DNA from: an uncultured Ruminococcus sp.
GTDB taxonomy: Bacteria; Bacillota; Clostridia; Oscillospirales; Acutalibacteraceae
Direction: 5' to 3'
Length of the DNA: 34,968 nt
Assembly (NCBI GenBank): GCA_902798755.1
Contig: CADBYC010000002.1
Span: 67,637-102,604 of the forward strand
The translations under genes were made by a program, and so were the position numbers. Of the stretch, positions 14,884 through 22,466 are shown one piece after another. The notes beneath the pieces are model-generated. The model did not search any database and had not been told where the DNA came from. It was given only the letters and a program-made list of their open reading frames with translations. The stretch's first letter is position 1. Every line of letters starts with the position of its first letter.

Positions 14884-15003
14884 AGCGATTGACGCGGCAA
14901 TCTTCCAAGGTTCTGTCTTGGCTTTGTGGGATTGTCACGGGAACCCTCAGGCGCTGTGCGCCAGCTCCCTTAGGAAAGGGAGCCTATGCCCTCGCAATGA
15001 CTG
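14884..15003. repeat. Dispersed element C (copy 3, one arm degenerate) with nested unit
   Basis: In minus orientation it reads GTCATTGCGAGGGCAT, the nested CTCCCTTTCCTAAGGGAG/GCGCACAGCGC unit, then CGTGACAATCCCACAAAG, matching the left half of copy 2 at 9312. The other arm is strongly decayed. With the sirtuin promoter it accounts for the 278-base gap between the sirtuin gene and the decarboxylase beta gene. Confidence 0.8.
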
Positions 15004-15031
15004 TGTTTCTCCACAGCTCCTTGCTATATTA

Positions 15032-16273
15032 TTAACCTAAAATGCTGAGCAGTACGCCTGCCGCGACAGCGGAACCGATAACGCCCGCGACGTTCGGGCC
15101 CATGGCGTGCATCAAGAGGAAGTTGCCGGGGTCCTCCTGCTGGCCGACCTTGTTGGCGACGCGCGCCGCCATCGGTACGGCGGAAACGCCCGCGGAACCG
15201 ATCAGCGGGTTGACCTTGCCGCCTGAGAACTTGTACATGAGCTTGCCGAAGAGTACGCCGCACGCGGTACCCATGCAGAACGCCAGCAGTCCCAGACCGA
15301 CGATACCGAGGGTCTGCCACTGCAGGAACACGGTACCTGTCGCGGTTGCACCGACCGTCACGCCGAGGAAGATGGTGATAATGTTCATCAGCTCGTTCTG
15401 AGCGGTCTTAGAGATACGCTCTACAACGCCGCTCTCTTTGAAGAGGTTGCCGAGCATGAGCATACCGATCAGGGGAGCCGCAGAGGGCAGGACGATCGCG
15501 CAGATGATAACGACGATGATCGGGAAAATGATCTTTTCGAGCTTTGATACGGGACGGAGCTGACCCATGACGACAGAGCGCTCTTTCTTGGTGGTCAGCG
15601 CCTTCATGATCGGCGGCTGGATGATGGGCACCAGCGCCATGTAGGAGTACGCCGCGACAGCGATCGGTCCGAGCAGCTCGGGAGCTAATTTAGAGGTGAC
15701 ATAGATCGCGGTAGGACCGTCTGCGCCGCCGATGATGCCGATCGCGCCCGACTGAGCGGGAGTGAAGCCTAAGAGGATCGCGCCGATGAAGGTGATGAAG
15801 ATACCGATCTGTGCCGCCGCGCCGAGAATAAAGCTCTTCGGGTTCGCGATCAGCGGGCCGAAGTCGGTCATACAGCCGATACCGAGGAAGATCAGGGGCG
15901 GATAGATACCGAGCTTGACGCCCTGATAGAGATAGTACAGCAGGCCGCCGTAGCTGGGTACGTTGTAATACGATACGCCGTCGAGCGTTGTGACAGCGTA
16001 ATTGATGACTTGTCCCTGGTGCGCTGCCTCATACACCGAGCATTCGACCAACTCGGTAGACGGAGCGCCCATGATGGCGGGATAAAGGTTGACGAGCAGC
16101 ATGCCGAAGGCGATCGGCAGGAGCAGGAGCGGTTCATACTGCTTTTTGATCGCGAGGAACAAGAGGAAGCACGCCACGGCGATCATCACATAGTTCTGCC
16201 ACGCGAGCTGTGTAAAGCCCGAGTCGTTCCATAAGCCCTTCAGGGCTTCTAAAAATCCATTCAATATTTCCAC
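15032..16273 (-). CDS. Sodium-pump decarboxylase beta subunit (OadB/GcdB/MmdB family)
   Basis: The beta subunit is the integral membrane part of biotin-dependent sodium pumps that couple decarboxylation of oxaloacetate, methylmalonyl-CoA or glutaconyl-CoA to Na+ export. The 413 residues are mostly hydrophobic, with many membrane segments. Family stretches are visible: [17 protein letters not shown], the polar motif [13 protein letters not shown] with its conserved Asp, and [13 protein letters not shown] near the end. The start is a GTG at 16273 with AAGGAGGGG in front. It follows the gamma gene by 12 bases. No carboxyltransferase alpha subunit or biotin carrier is nearby, so the substrate of the pump cannot be told here. 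Confidence 0.95.
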   Translation of the reverse strand: MEILNGFLEALKGLWNDSGFTQLAWQNYVMIAVACFLLFLAIKKQYEPLLLLPIAFGMLLVNLYPAIMGAPSTELVECSVYEAAHQGQVINYAVTTLDGVSYYNVPSYGGLLYYLYQGVKLGIYPPLIFLGIGCMTDFGPLIANPKSFILGAAAQIGIFITFIGAILLGFTPAQSGAIGIIGGADGPTAIYVTSKLAPELLGPIAVAAYSYMALVPIIQPPIMKALTTKKERSVVMGQLRPVSKLEKIIFPIIVVIICAIVLPSAAPLIGMLMLGNLFKESGVVERISKTAQNELMNIITIFLGVTVGATATGTVFLQWQTLGIVGLGLLAFCMGTACGVLFGKLMYKFSGGKVNPLIGSAGVSAVPMAARVANKVGQQEDPGNFLLMHAMGPNVAGVIGSAVAAGVLLSILG

Positions 16274-16285
16274 GATAGCCCCTCC

Positions 16286-16669
16286 TTAAAACGGTCTGAC
16301 ATTGTCAGAAATTCCCGCGCTGCGCCATGCGCTCGCGCCGCTTCTTGCCTTGCGTACACTCTTGATACGCACAGAGGACGAGGGGTACATCGAATATACC
16401 GCCGCCGAGATCACGGCGATCAGCTCGCCGTCGTCCACCTCGGGCTCTGCTTCGACAACCGCCGCGGGTAAGGGCTCGGGCTGATCGTCACGCTGCGCCT
16501 TGGGCAGATCGGCGTTGCGGGACGCCTTCTTGATCCGCTTCTTGTTCTGAATGTTGAAGATGACGGTTCCGTAGAGCTTGATAATGCCGATAAGTACCAG
16601 CAACACCGCGAAAACTACGGCAAAGCCCGTCAGAAGGATGGTAATCGACAAAGTAAAATTATCACCCAT
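16286..16669 (-). CDS. Sodium-pump decarboxylase gamma subunit (OadG family)
   Basis: This is a 127-residue small membrane protein that assembles the beta subunit with the carboxyltransferase in sodium-pump decarboxylases. One N-terminal membrane helix (about residues 8-34, SITILLTGFAVVFAVLLVLIG) is followed by a basic segment and an acidic/proline-rich linker. A conserved tail (about residues 79-127) starts with ELIAVISAAVYSMY and ends in WRSAGISDNVRPF, as usual for the family when longer than the shortest OadG proteins. GGGAGG precedes the ATG. It is first in a two-gene operon with the beta subunit, behind a clear promoter. Confidence 0.92.
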   Translation of the reverse strand: MGDNFTLSITILLTGFAVVFAVLLVLIGIIKLYGTVIFNIQNKKRIKKASRNADLPKAQRDDQPEPLPAAVVEAEPEVDDGELIAVISAAVYSMYPSSSVRIKSVRKARSGASAWRSAGISDNVRPF

Positions 16670-16759
16670 GGTTCATGCCTCCCAGTCTTTGCGAGGGATA
16701 TCGCGCCACAGAAGCTCAGTAAGGTCGGCACGATATTATCCCATAATAATTTAAGATAC

Positions 16760-16788
16760 AGTATACACTATCCGACGGTAAATTTCAA
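16760..16788 (-). promoter_or_regulatory. Sigma-A promoter of the gamma-beta decarboxylase operon
   Basis: On the minus strand TTGAAA (16788-16783) and TATACT (16765-16760) are separated by 17 bases. Confidence 0.88.
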
Positions 16789-16822
16789 CCTTTATTTGGA
16801 GGCTTTTTCTGAATCGAGCAAG

Positions 16823-16858
16823 AAAAAACGCCCGCGATCGGGAAAGAACCGCAGGCGT
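16823..16858 (-). terminator. Terminator of spoIVA
   Basis: On the minus strand CGCCTGCG pairs with CGCGGGCG (one G-U pair) and six T residues follow. It lies about 90 bases after the spoIVA stop. Confidence 0.88.
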
Positions 16859-16949
16859 AAATATCATTAACGTGTGTAAGGGCAGGCGCTCGATCAATGC
16901 TCCGCTCAGACAGGCGTGATCAAGGTGGTAAGGACGGTACGTGCTTGTG

Positions 16950-18428
16950 CTACAGGATAATGCAGATCAGCCCGTTACAGCCGTCGTTGATGATCTTCTC
17001 CACCGTCTCCCCTATCTTGAGCCGCGCCTTCTCGGGCATGCGGTAGAGCTTGTTGTGCAAGCCCTCGTTGACAAGGTCGCTGACGGATTTGCCGAAGATA
17101 TTGCTGTCCCATATCTTCGCGGGGCTCTCCTCAAACTCCTTCAAGAGATAGCTGACCAGCTCCTCGCTCTGCTGCTCCGAGCCGACGATCGGCGTGACCT
17201 CGGCGTTGGTGTGCACGCGCATCATATGGATGGACGGTGCGGAGGCTTTCAGCCGGATACCGTACTTCCCGTTCTGCCGCACGATCTCGGGCTCTTCAAG
17301 ACTCAACTCCTCCATCGTCGGCATGACAATGCCGTAGCCCTTCTCGAGGACGTCCTCATACGCCTTGCCGATACGGTCGTAGTTGCTCTTGGAGCGCGCT
17401 AATTCACAGATACATTCCATCAACTCTCTGTCGTCGCGGACGCTGACACCGCTTTTTTCGGTCAGGATTCGGTAGAACAGCTCGGGGCTGAGCTGTACCG
17501 CTACGTCCGCCCTGCCGATACCGAGATCCATCTCGCTGAGCGTTGCCGATTCGATATACTCGTTCTCGCACAGCGCGGGGGTCATATCCTGCACCTCGCG
17601 GATCTTTGAGACGTTCCTCGCACTGTCGCGAATCGAGGAAAAGACCGCTTCCCTGAGCCAGTTGTCGCGCTCGAGCCCTCTGAGCCACCCGGGCAGATCG
17701 ACGTGGATCTCACGGATCGGGAACTCGAACAACAGTGCCGCGAGGATCCCCTTGACGGTATTCTCGTCCATCATCGCGCAGTCGACGGCGACGGCGGGAG
17801 CGCCGTAGCTGCGGCTGAGCGAATTTGCCAGCGCAGAAGCGGAAGCGCTCTCGGGCGCTGTCGTGTTCAGCAAAATGATAAAGGGCTTGCCCGAAGCGGT
17901 CAGCTCGGCGGCGACTCGTTCCTCCGCCGCTACGTAATCCTCTCTGTCGATATCGCCGATCGAGCCGTCGGTCGTGACCAGTACGCCGACCGTACTGTGG
18001 TCGGTGACGACCTTCTTCGTGCCCAGCTCCGCCGCGTCGCGGAAGGACATCTCGCTCTCGCTCCACGGGGTACGCACCATGCGCTCGCCGTCTTCCTCGA
18101 TATAGCCCATCGCGCTCTCGACGATGTAGCCCACGCAGTCGATCATCCTCACGCTCAGTCGGGCGTTGTCCTCGAGCGTAATCGGGACGGCGTTCTCAGG
18201 CACAAACTTCGGCTCGGTAGTCATGATGGTGCGCCCCGCGGCGCTCTGGGGCAGCTCGTCGATGGTGCGCTCGCGCAGGTTCTCGTCCGTAATATGCGGC
18301 ACCACGAGCGTATCCATGAATCGCTTGATGAAAGTGGATTTACCCGTGCGGACGGGTCCCACCACGCCGATATAGATATTCCCGCCCGTGCGGCTCTCTA
18401 TATCCTTATAAATGCTTTTTGGTTCCAT
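16950..18428 (-). CDS. spoIVA: Stage IV sporulation protein A, spore coat basement ATPase SpoIVA
   Basis: SpoIVA polymerises on the outer forespore membrane in the mother cell by ATP hydrolysis and forms the base on which the coat is built. The 492 residues equal the B. subtilis length. The P-loop GPVRTGKST is at residues 24-32. The middle region and the C-terminal ARLKIGETVEKIINDGCNGLICIIL region, which anchors the protein to the membrane in Bacillus, are present. GGAGG precedes the ATG. The gene upstream on the same strand encodes a SipL-like protein, the known SpoIVA partner in Clostridioides. The spacing of 80 bases and a possible sigma-E promoter suggest both linked and independent transcription. 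Confidence 0.97.
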   Translation of the reverse strand: MEPKSIYKDIESRTGGNIYIGVVGPVRTGKSTFIKRFMDTLVVPHITDENLRERTIDELPQSAAGRTIMTTEPKFVPENAVPITLEDNARLSVRMIDCVGYIVESAMGYIEEDGERMVRTPWSESEMSFRDAAELGTKKVVTDHSTVGVLVTTDGSIGDIDREDYVAAEERVAAELTASGKPFIILLNTTAPESASASALANSLSRSYGAPAVAVDCAMMDENTVKGILAALLFEFPIREIHVDLPGWLRGLERDNWLREAVFSSIRDSARNVSKIREVQDMTPALCENEYIESATLSEMDLGIGRADVAVQLSPELFYRILTEKSGVSVRDDRELMECICELARSKSNYDRIGKAYEDVLEKGYGIVMPTMEELSLEEPEIVRQNGKYGIRLKASAPSIHMMRVHTNAEVTPIVGSEQQSEELVSYLLKEFEESPAKIWDSNIFGKSVSDLVNEGLHNKLYRMPEKARLKIGETVEKIINDGCNGLICIIL

Positions 18429-18455
18429 GTTTTCCTCCGATACTGTTGATACTAT

Positions 18456-18484
18456 TATTTATGCGGGTCCGTTCCGCATTATGA
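18456..18484 (-). promoter_or_regulatory. Possible sigma-E promoter of spoIVA
   Basis: On the minus strand TCATAAT (18484-18478), 14 bases, CATAAATA (18463-18456). The upstream box matches well and the downstream box only partly. The spacing equals that at spoIIID and sipL. Confidence 0.5.
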
Positions 18485-18508
18485 TATCGCGCGGACAGCT
18501 TCTTGCTG

Positions 18509-20035
18509 TTACGCCGTCGGTATCATCAGCATCATGCCGCCCTCGATACTGTCGCCCTGCAGGTCATTCTCCGCGATCACATCCTGCGGGCGGGAGCAGA
18601 AGCGCTTGGAGATATCCCATACGCTGTCGTCGCTGTCGGTGAAGTAGAGGATCAGCGCGCCGTTCTTCTCCCTCTCGGGCGCGTCGTCGTCCGCCGTAAC
18701 GGAGGTCAGGACGGTACAGCTCTTGCGACAGCACAGGGTCAGGCGGAACGTAAGCTCCGCCCTGAGTTCCATATGGCGACTGTCGGTCAGGCGGTAGCTC
18801 AGGCTGTCGACGCAGGTCATGCTCCTGACAATCTCCTCACAGCCCTCTCTGTCGGGCGTATAGGAGAACTCCGCGTCACGCTCGGCATAGCGTATCTCGC
18901 CGTCAGTGTTCTCATAGATGATACCCACGCACAGCTTGGTATTCAGAACGGTATTGCCGCCCTGATTGGCGACCGCCGTATTCACCTTGGCGCAGTGGAC
19001 GTCGATGACCTTGCCGATCTCGTCCTCTACGCCGATATTGGTCTTTTCAACGTCGGTATAGGTGCGGCAGATCACGCCCGTTCGGCAGGAAAACGGCTCT
19101 TCACGCGCCTGAACGTCCCTGTCGACCGAAAAGGCGTCAGAGAGCACGGAGATCTCCTGTTCCTCATAACACCGCGCGGTAAAGCAGAGCTTTGCGTCCA
19201 ACAGCAAAAGCTGTGAACCGTCAGCCGCGTCGTCCGAAAGGCGCACGTCGGCGCTCATCACGCTCAGCTCCCCGTCAACGACGCTATTCTCCGACGCGCC
19301 CTCACAGTCCACCACGCGTGAGATCGGGATATTGTAGGACATGCACTCGGTCTCAGGCTTATCTACACCGCACAGGTACATCAGCTCGAGCTTCAAGTCC
19401 GCGTTGAACATGATCTTGTCATGAATGGTTTTCAGCTCCGTGATACGCGCCGAAAGCCGATAGGTCAACAGACTGCTGATCCCGCTTTTCGCGTTCACGG
19501 ATACGTCCTCCTGCACGGAGAAGCTCTCTGTGCACAGTCCGCACAGCGACGAAGCGGCGATCTGCTCGCTCTTCACCTGCAGGTCGTCGCCGTCCTCATA
19601 GGTATAGTAGGGCGACTCGCAGGCTTCCTCCACCTTCGCGCACAGGGAGAACGCGCCGTGCAGGCTGAGCTTGCGCGGGCTCAGCGCGCGGCAGTTCATG
19701 TACTCGGGCTTTGCTTCCACCGATACGGCGCAGTCCGGTACGTCGCCCTTGAGCGGAATACTCTGTGAAAACGGCTGGGTGTACTCGTAAGAGCGCATAC
19801 AGCCCTTGTTGCCGTCGAGATACAGGATCCGCACCGTGGCGCCTCCCTCTACGCTCAGTCGGTCGCCGCTGACGTTGCTCATATAGATCTGCGGCATGAG
19901 GGTGCAGGATAAGATCCGCTCGATATCGGGACAGTAATCGGGCAGGGTCAGGTCGATATCCACCGCCTGCTCCACCGCCGTATCCAGCGCACAGCGGACG
20001 GTATTGATGCTTTTCTTTGTCAGATGATATTCCAT
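18509..20035 (-). CDS. sipL: SipL-like spore coat morphogenetic protein (DUF3794/SPOCS plus LysM)
   Basis: This is a 508-residue protein. It has DUF3794/SPOCS-type beta-rich segments (for example VDIDLTLPDYCPDIERIL near residues 26-43 and a repeat with similar spacing around residues 150-400). A single C-terminal LysM domain covers about residues 460-505 (DSVWDISKRFCSRPQDVIAEN). This architecture is that of SipL of Clostridioides difficile, which binds SpoIVA and localises the coat; SpoVID plays that part in Bacillus. It lies directly upstream of spoIVA. AAGGAG precedes the ATG, and a strong sigma-E-like promoter sits 30-60 bases further up. Mother-cell expression is therefore likely. The name rests on architecture and neighbourhood. 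Confidence 0.88.
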   Translation of the reverse strand: MEYHLTKKSINTVRCALDTAVEQAVDIDLTLPDYCPDIERILSCTLMPQIYMSNVSGDRLSVEGGATVRILYLDGNKGCMRSYEYTQPFSQSIPLKGDVPDCAVSVEAKPEYMNCRALSPRKLSLHGAFSLCAKVEEACESPYYTYEDGDDLQVKSEQIAASSLCGLCTESFSVQEDVSVNAKSGISSLLTYRLSARITELKTIHDKIMFNADLKLELMYLCGVDKPETECMSYNIPISRVVDCEGASENSVVDGELSVMSADVRLSDDAADGSQLLLLDAKLCFTARCYEEQEISVLSDAFSVDRDVQAREEPFSCRTGVICRTYTDVEKTNIGVEDEIGKVIDVHCAKVNTAVANQGGNTVLNTKLCVGIIYENTDGEIRYAERDAEFSYTPDREGCEEIVRSMTCVDSLSYRLTDSRHMELRAELTFRLTLCCRKSCTVLTSVTADDDAPEREKNGALILYFTDSDDSVWDISKRFCSRPQDVIAENDLQGDSIEGGMMLMIPTA

Positions 20036-20064
20036 TCTTTTCGCTCCTTATAGCTTGCTGATAC

Positions 20065-20093
20065 AGTGTATGAGGACGACAGGACAAATATGA
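20065..20093 (-). promoter_or_regulatory. Sigma-E-like promoter of sipL
   Basis: On the minus strand TCATATT (20093-20087), 14 bases, CATACACT (20072-20065). The downstream box is an exact match to the sigma-E -10 consensus CATACAMT. The start would give a leader of about 23 bases. Confidence 0.85.
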
Positions 20094-20168
20094 CATGACA
20101 GAAGACAACGAAGCATTACGAAATCAGACTGTGAAGACTGTCTGCGTTTTATCTAAAAATCAGCATAA

Positions 20169-20199
20169 GAAAAACCCCTATCCCGAAAAGGATAGGGGC
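20169..20199 (-). terminator. Terminator of the rubrerythrin gene
   Basis: CCCCTATCC and GGATAGGGG form a perfect 9-bp stem around six bases. On the minus strand TTTTTC follows. It is 22 bases after the stop codon. Confidence 0.92.
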
Positions 20200-20220
20200 A
20201 ACAGCTTATTATAAGGTATA

Positions 20221-20763
20221 TCAACCAAAGTATCTCTTGAGTAAGCCCTTGAAGCCTGCGCCGTGACGCGCCTCGTCCTTCGCCATCTCATGAACGGTGT
20301 CATGGATCGCGTCGAGGTCGGCAGCCTTCGCGCGCTTTGCGAGATCGAGCTTACCCGCGCAAGCGCCGGTCTCAGCCTCTACACGCATCTCGAGGTTCTT
20401 CTTGGTGGAGTCGGTGAGGACTTCGCCCAGAAGCTCCGCGAACTTCGCGGCATGCTCAGCCTCTTCAAAAGCGTACTTGTTGAACGCGGCGGAAACCTCG
20501 GGATAACCCTCTCTGTCCGCAACTCTCGCCATCGCAAGGTACATACCTACCTCACTGCACTCGCCCTCAAAGTTGGAGCGCAGATCAGCCTTGATATCCT
20601 CGGCAACGTCCTTCGCGATACCGACGACGTGCTCGCAGGCAAAGCCCGCGTCATCACTCAGCTTGTTGAACTTCTCGCCGGGTACTTTACATACCGGGCA
20701 CTTCTCGGGAGGAGTATCTCCCTCATGTACATATCCGCATACAGGACAAACCCATTTTGTCAT
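20221..20763 (-). CDS. Reverse rubrerythrin (rubredoxin-first, ferritin-like peroxidase)
   Basis: Reverse rubrerythrins of anaerobic Clostridia reduce hydrogen peroxide and oxygen to water with electrons from NADH through rubredoxin partners. The 180-residue protein starts with a rubredoxin-like iron site (CPVCGY and CPVC, residues 6-9 and 22-25). A ferritin-like four-helix domain follows, with the di-iron ligand motifs [10 protein letters not shown] and [10 protein letters not shown] and a final DEARHGAGF. This order is the reverse of classical rubrerythrin. The ATG at 20763 has AGGAGG upstream; the longer frame upstream is non-coding leader. It is probably an oxidative-stress gene, and no PerR box was identified. 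Confidence 0.95.
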   Translation of the reverse strand: MTKWVCPVCGYVHEGDTPPEKCPVCKVPGEKFNKLSDDAGFACEHVVGIAKDVAEDIKADLRSNFEGECSEVGMYLAMARVADREGYPEVSAAFNKYAFEEAEHAAKFAELLGEVLTDSTKKNLEMRVEAETGACAGKLDLAKRAKAADLDAIHDTVHEMAKDEARHGAGFKGLLKRYFG

Positions 20764-20945
20764 ATCTTTTTCCTCCTTTTCCGCCCGATCAAGCGGGCAA
20801 AATGATGATAAAATCGGTTGCACACAATATACCATAAAGAACGAAAAATAAATTTCTGTATTGGAATAATAATAAGTTTTCAGGCATAATATTTTGTTAG
20901 GTTTTGCTAACCATTTGCTAACCAAAAGAATGAGGAGTGATGACA

Positions 20946-21488
20946 ATGCCGTCAGTATTTTTAAGTCCGTCATTGCAAGAATGGAATCCCTATGTCAACG
21001 GAGGCAACGAGGAATATTACATGAACTTTGTCGCCGACGCGATCGAGCCGTATCTGCGCGCTTCGGGTATCACCTACGCCCGCAATACGCCCACCCAGAC
21101 GCTGAGTCAGGCGATCTCGCAGTCTAACGCGGGGAACTACGATCTGCACCTCGCGATCCATTCGAATGCCGCGGGAGAACAGAACAGCGGCAAGATACGC
21201 GGGACGGACGTTTACTATTACCCGACAAGCTCTAAGGGCAAACGCGCCGCGGAGATCATCGCCGAGAACTACCGCGACATCTACCCCCTGCCCGACAGGG
21301 TCAAGACCGTCGCCTCGGCGGCATTAGCGGAGCTCAGGCGCACCAAAGCGCCCGCCGTGCTGATCGAGACCGCCTACCACGACAACCTCGCCGACGCGGA
21401 ATGGATACAGGAGAACATCGGCGCGATCGGTCGGAACCTTGCGCAGAGCATCGCCGAATATTTAGGCGTGCCTTTTGTCGATTTATAG
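20946..21488 (+). CDS. Divergent amidase_3-like N-acetylmuramoyl-L-alanine amidase
   Basis: The 180-residue protein resembles zinc amidases that cut the bond between MurNAc and L-alanine in peptidoglycan. Recognisable are the helix with [11 protein letters not shown] (Glu ligand position), [10 protein letters not shown] with the zinc His, and the catalytic Glu in [10 protein letters not shown]. The first zinc motif, normally DPGHGG, reads SPSLQE, so the first His is absent. Clostridial relatives share this form, so it may be a subfamily trait and not damage. No signal peptide or cell-wall-binding repeats are visible, so it may act in the mother cell, be released by lysis, or be non-catalytic. 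ATG 20946 was chosen because GAGGAG lies eight bases upstream; GTG 20937 and ATG 20940 overlap or crowd it. Confidence 0.85.
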   Translation: MPSVFLSPSLQEWNPYVNGGNEEYYMNFVADAIEPYLRASGITYARNTPTQTLSQAISQSNAGNYDLHLAIHSNAAGEQNSGKIRGTDVYYYPTSSKGKRAAEIIAENYRDIYPLPDRVKTVASAALAELRRTKAPAVLIETAYHDNLADAEWIQENIGAIGRNLAQSIAEYLGVPFVDL

Positions 21489-21518
21489 TTGCATATAAAG
21501 TCAGCCGTGTGTTATAAT
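21489..21518 (+). promoter_or_regulatory. Promoter candidate for the LUD-domain gene
   Basis: TTGCAT (21489-21494) and TATAAT (21513-21518) are 18 bases apart. The -10 box lies inside the stem of the amidase terminator. Confidence 0.65.
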
Positions 21519-21540
21519 GTACTATAACGCACGGCTTTTC
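21503..21540 (+). terminator. Terminator of the amidase gene
   Basis: AGCCGTGTGTTATA pairs with TATAACGCACGGCT (14 bp, one G-U pair) around ATGTAC, followed by TTTC. It starts 15 bases after the amidase stop. Confidence 0.8.
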
Positions 21541-21567
21541 ATGTGCATACACACGGAGGTATAGAAA

Positions 21568-22227
21568 ATGGAAGAAAACATGATGAAACGAATCGACAAA
21601 ACGATGGAGCGCTTACAGGCGCACAATATGGCGGCGTACTACGTCGAGACCAAGGAAGAGGTCGTACCGCTGCTGAAAACGCTGATGAAAGAGGGCGAGA
21701 CCGTCACCCACGGCGGCTCCGTGACGCTCGGCGAGTGCGGCGTGACCGAAATGCTTAACAGCGGCGACTACAACTATCTCGACCGCTCCAAGGCGCAGAC
21801 GCCCGAGGAGATCGAGGAGATCTACCGCAAGGCGTATTTTGCCGACACCTATCTGACCAGCGCGAACGCCGTCACCGAGAGCGGCTTGCTGTACAACGTG
21901 GACGGCAACTCCAACCGCGTCTCCGCGATCCTGTACGGTCCTAAGCAGGTCGTCTTTATCTGCGGGTACAACAAGATCGTCAAGGATCTGGACGAAGCGG
22001 TCATGCGCCTGAAAACCGTCGCCGCGCCGAGGAACACCAAGCGACTGGGCTGTGAGACCTACTGCGCCAAGGAGGGCGAGTGCCTCGCCTTAGGGCGCGA
22101 CGCCTCTTACATGTGCGACGGCTGCAAGAGCCCCCAGCGCATCTGCTGTAACTATGTCGTATCCGCGCGCCAGCGCCAGAAGGACAGGCTCAAGGTCATC
22201 ATCGTCGGTGAAGAATTAGGCTACTGA
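21568..22227 (+). CDS. LUD-domain protein (LutC/YkgG-like, DUF162)
   Basis: This is a 219-residue protein of the LUD family named after lactate utilisation proteins LutB/LutC. Visible are the THGGSVTLGECGV loop near residues 48-60, the SANAVTESGLLYNVDG strand-turn and FICGYNKIVKDLDEA. A C-terminal cysteine cluster (CETYCAKEGEC and CDGCKSPQRICC, residues about 167-195) is followed by a basic end. That cluster is absent from classical LutC and could bind iron-sulfur or zinc. No lutA or lutB is adjacent, so a role in lactate oxidation is not supported by context. GGAGG precedes the ATG at eight bases. The function of these solitary clostridial members is not known to me. Confidence 0.85.
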   Translation: MEENMMKRIDKTMERLQAHNMAAYYVETKEEVVPLLKTLMKEGETVTHGGSVTLGECGVTEMLNSGDYNYLDRSKAQTPEEIEEIYRKAYFADTYLTSANAVTESGLLYNVDGNSNRVSAILYGPKQVVFICGYNKIVKDLDEAVMRLKTVAAPRNTKRLGCETYCAKEGECLALGRDASYMCDGCKSPQRICCNYVVSARQRQKDRLKVIIVGEELGY

Positions 22228-22233
22228 TTCAAT

Positions 22234-22450
22234 TAATTAGGAATGAGAAACGAGGGATTAACGACGGGCTTTGCCCGCACCTGAAAGGCTCCGTAATTCT
22301 CAGGGAGCTGTCGCCGACAATTTGTTGGCGGTGACTGTTGGTTGATACTTCGGAACAGATAACTGCTTCTGTATCTAATTTCGGCACGCGACACACGTGT
22401 CTCGTGCCACCTCCCTTAGGAAAGGGAGGCTTCCTCCTGACTCCTAACTA
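22234..22450. repeat. Heptamer-flanked element B (copy 3)
   Basis: Bases 22234-22262 hold degenerate plus-sense heptamers (AATTAGG, AATGAGA, AACGAGG). Bases 22287-22430 are element B, sharing GGTGACTG, GGTTGATAC, GCTTCTGTATC and the end CTCCCTTAGGAAAGGGAGGC with copy 2. Bases 22437-22450 are CTGACTC and CTAACTA. CACGCGACACACGTGTCTCGTG is a small inner palindrome unique to this copy. This fills the spacer before rsmF. Confidence 0.82.
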
Positions 22451-22466
22451 ACAAAGGGGCGATCCT

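Noticed and set aside
20764-20945. PerR or similar box before reverse rubrerythrin
   Set aside because: The spacer is AT-rich with a TATATT that could be a -10 box, but I found no convincing -35 or operator palindrome.
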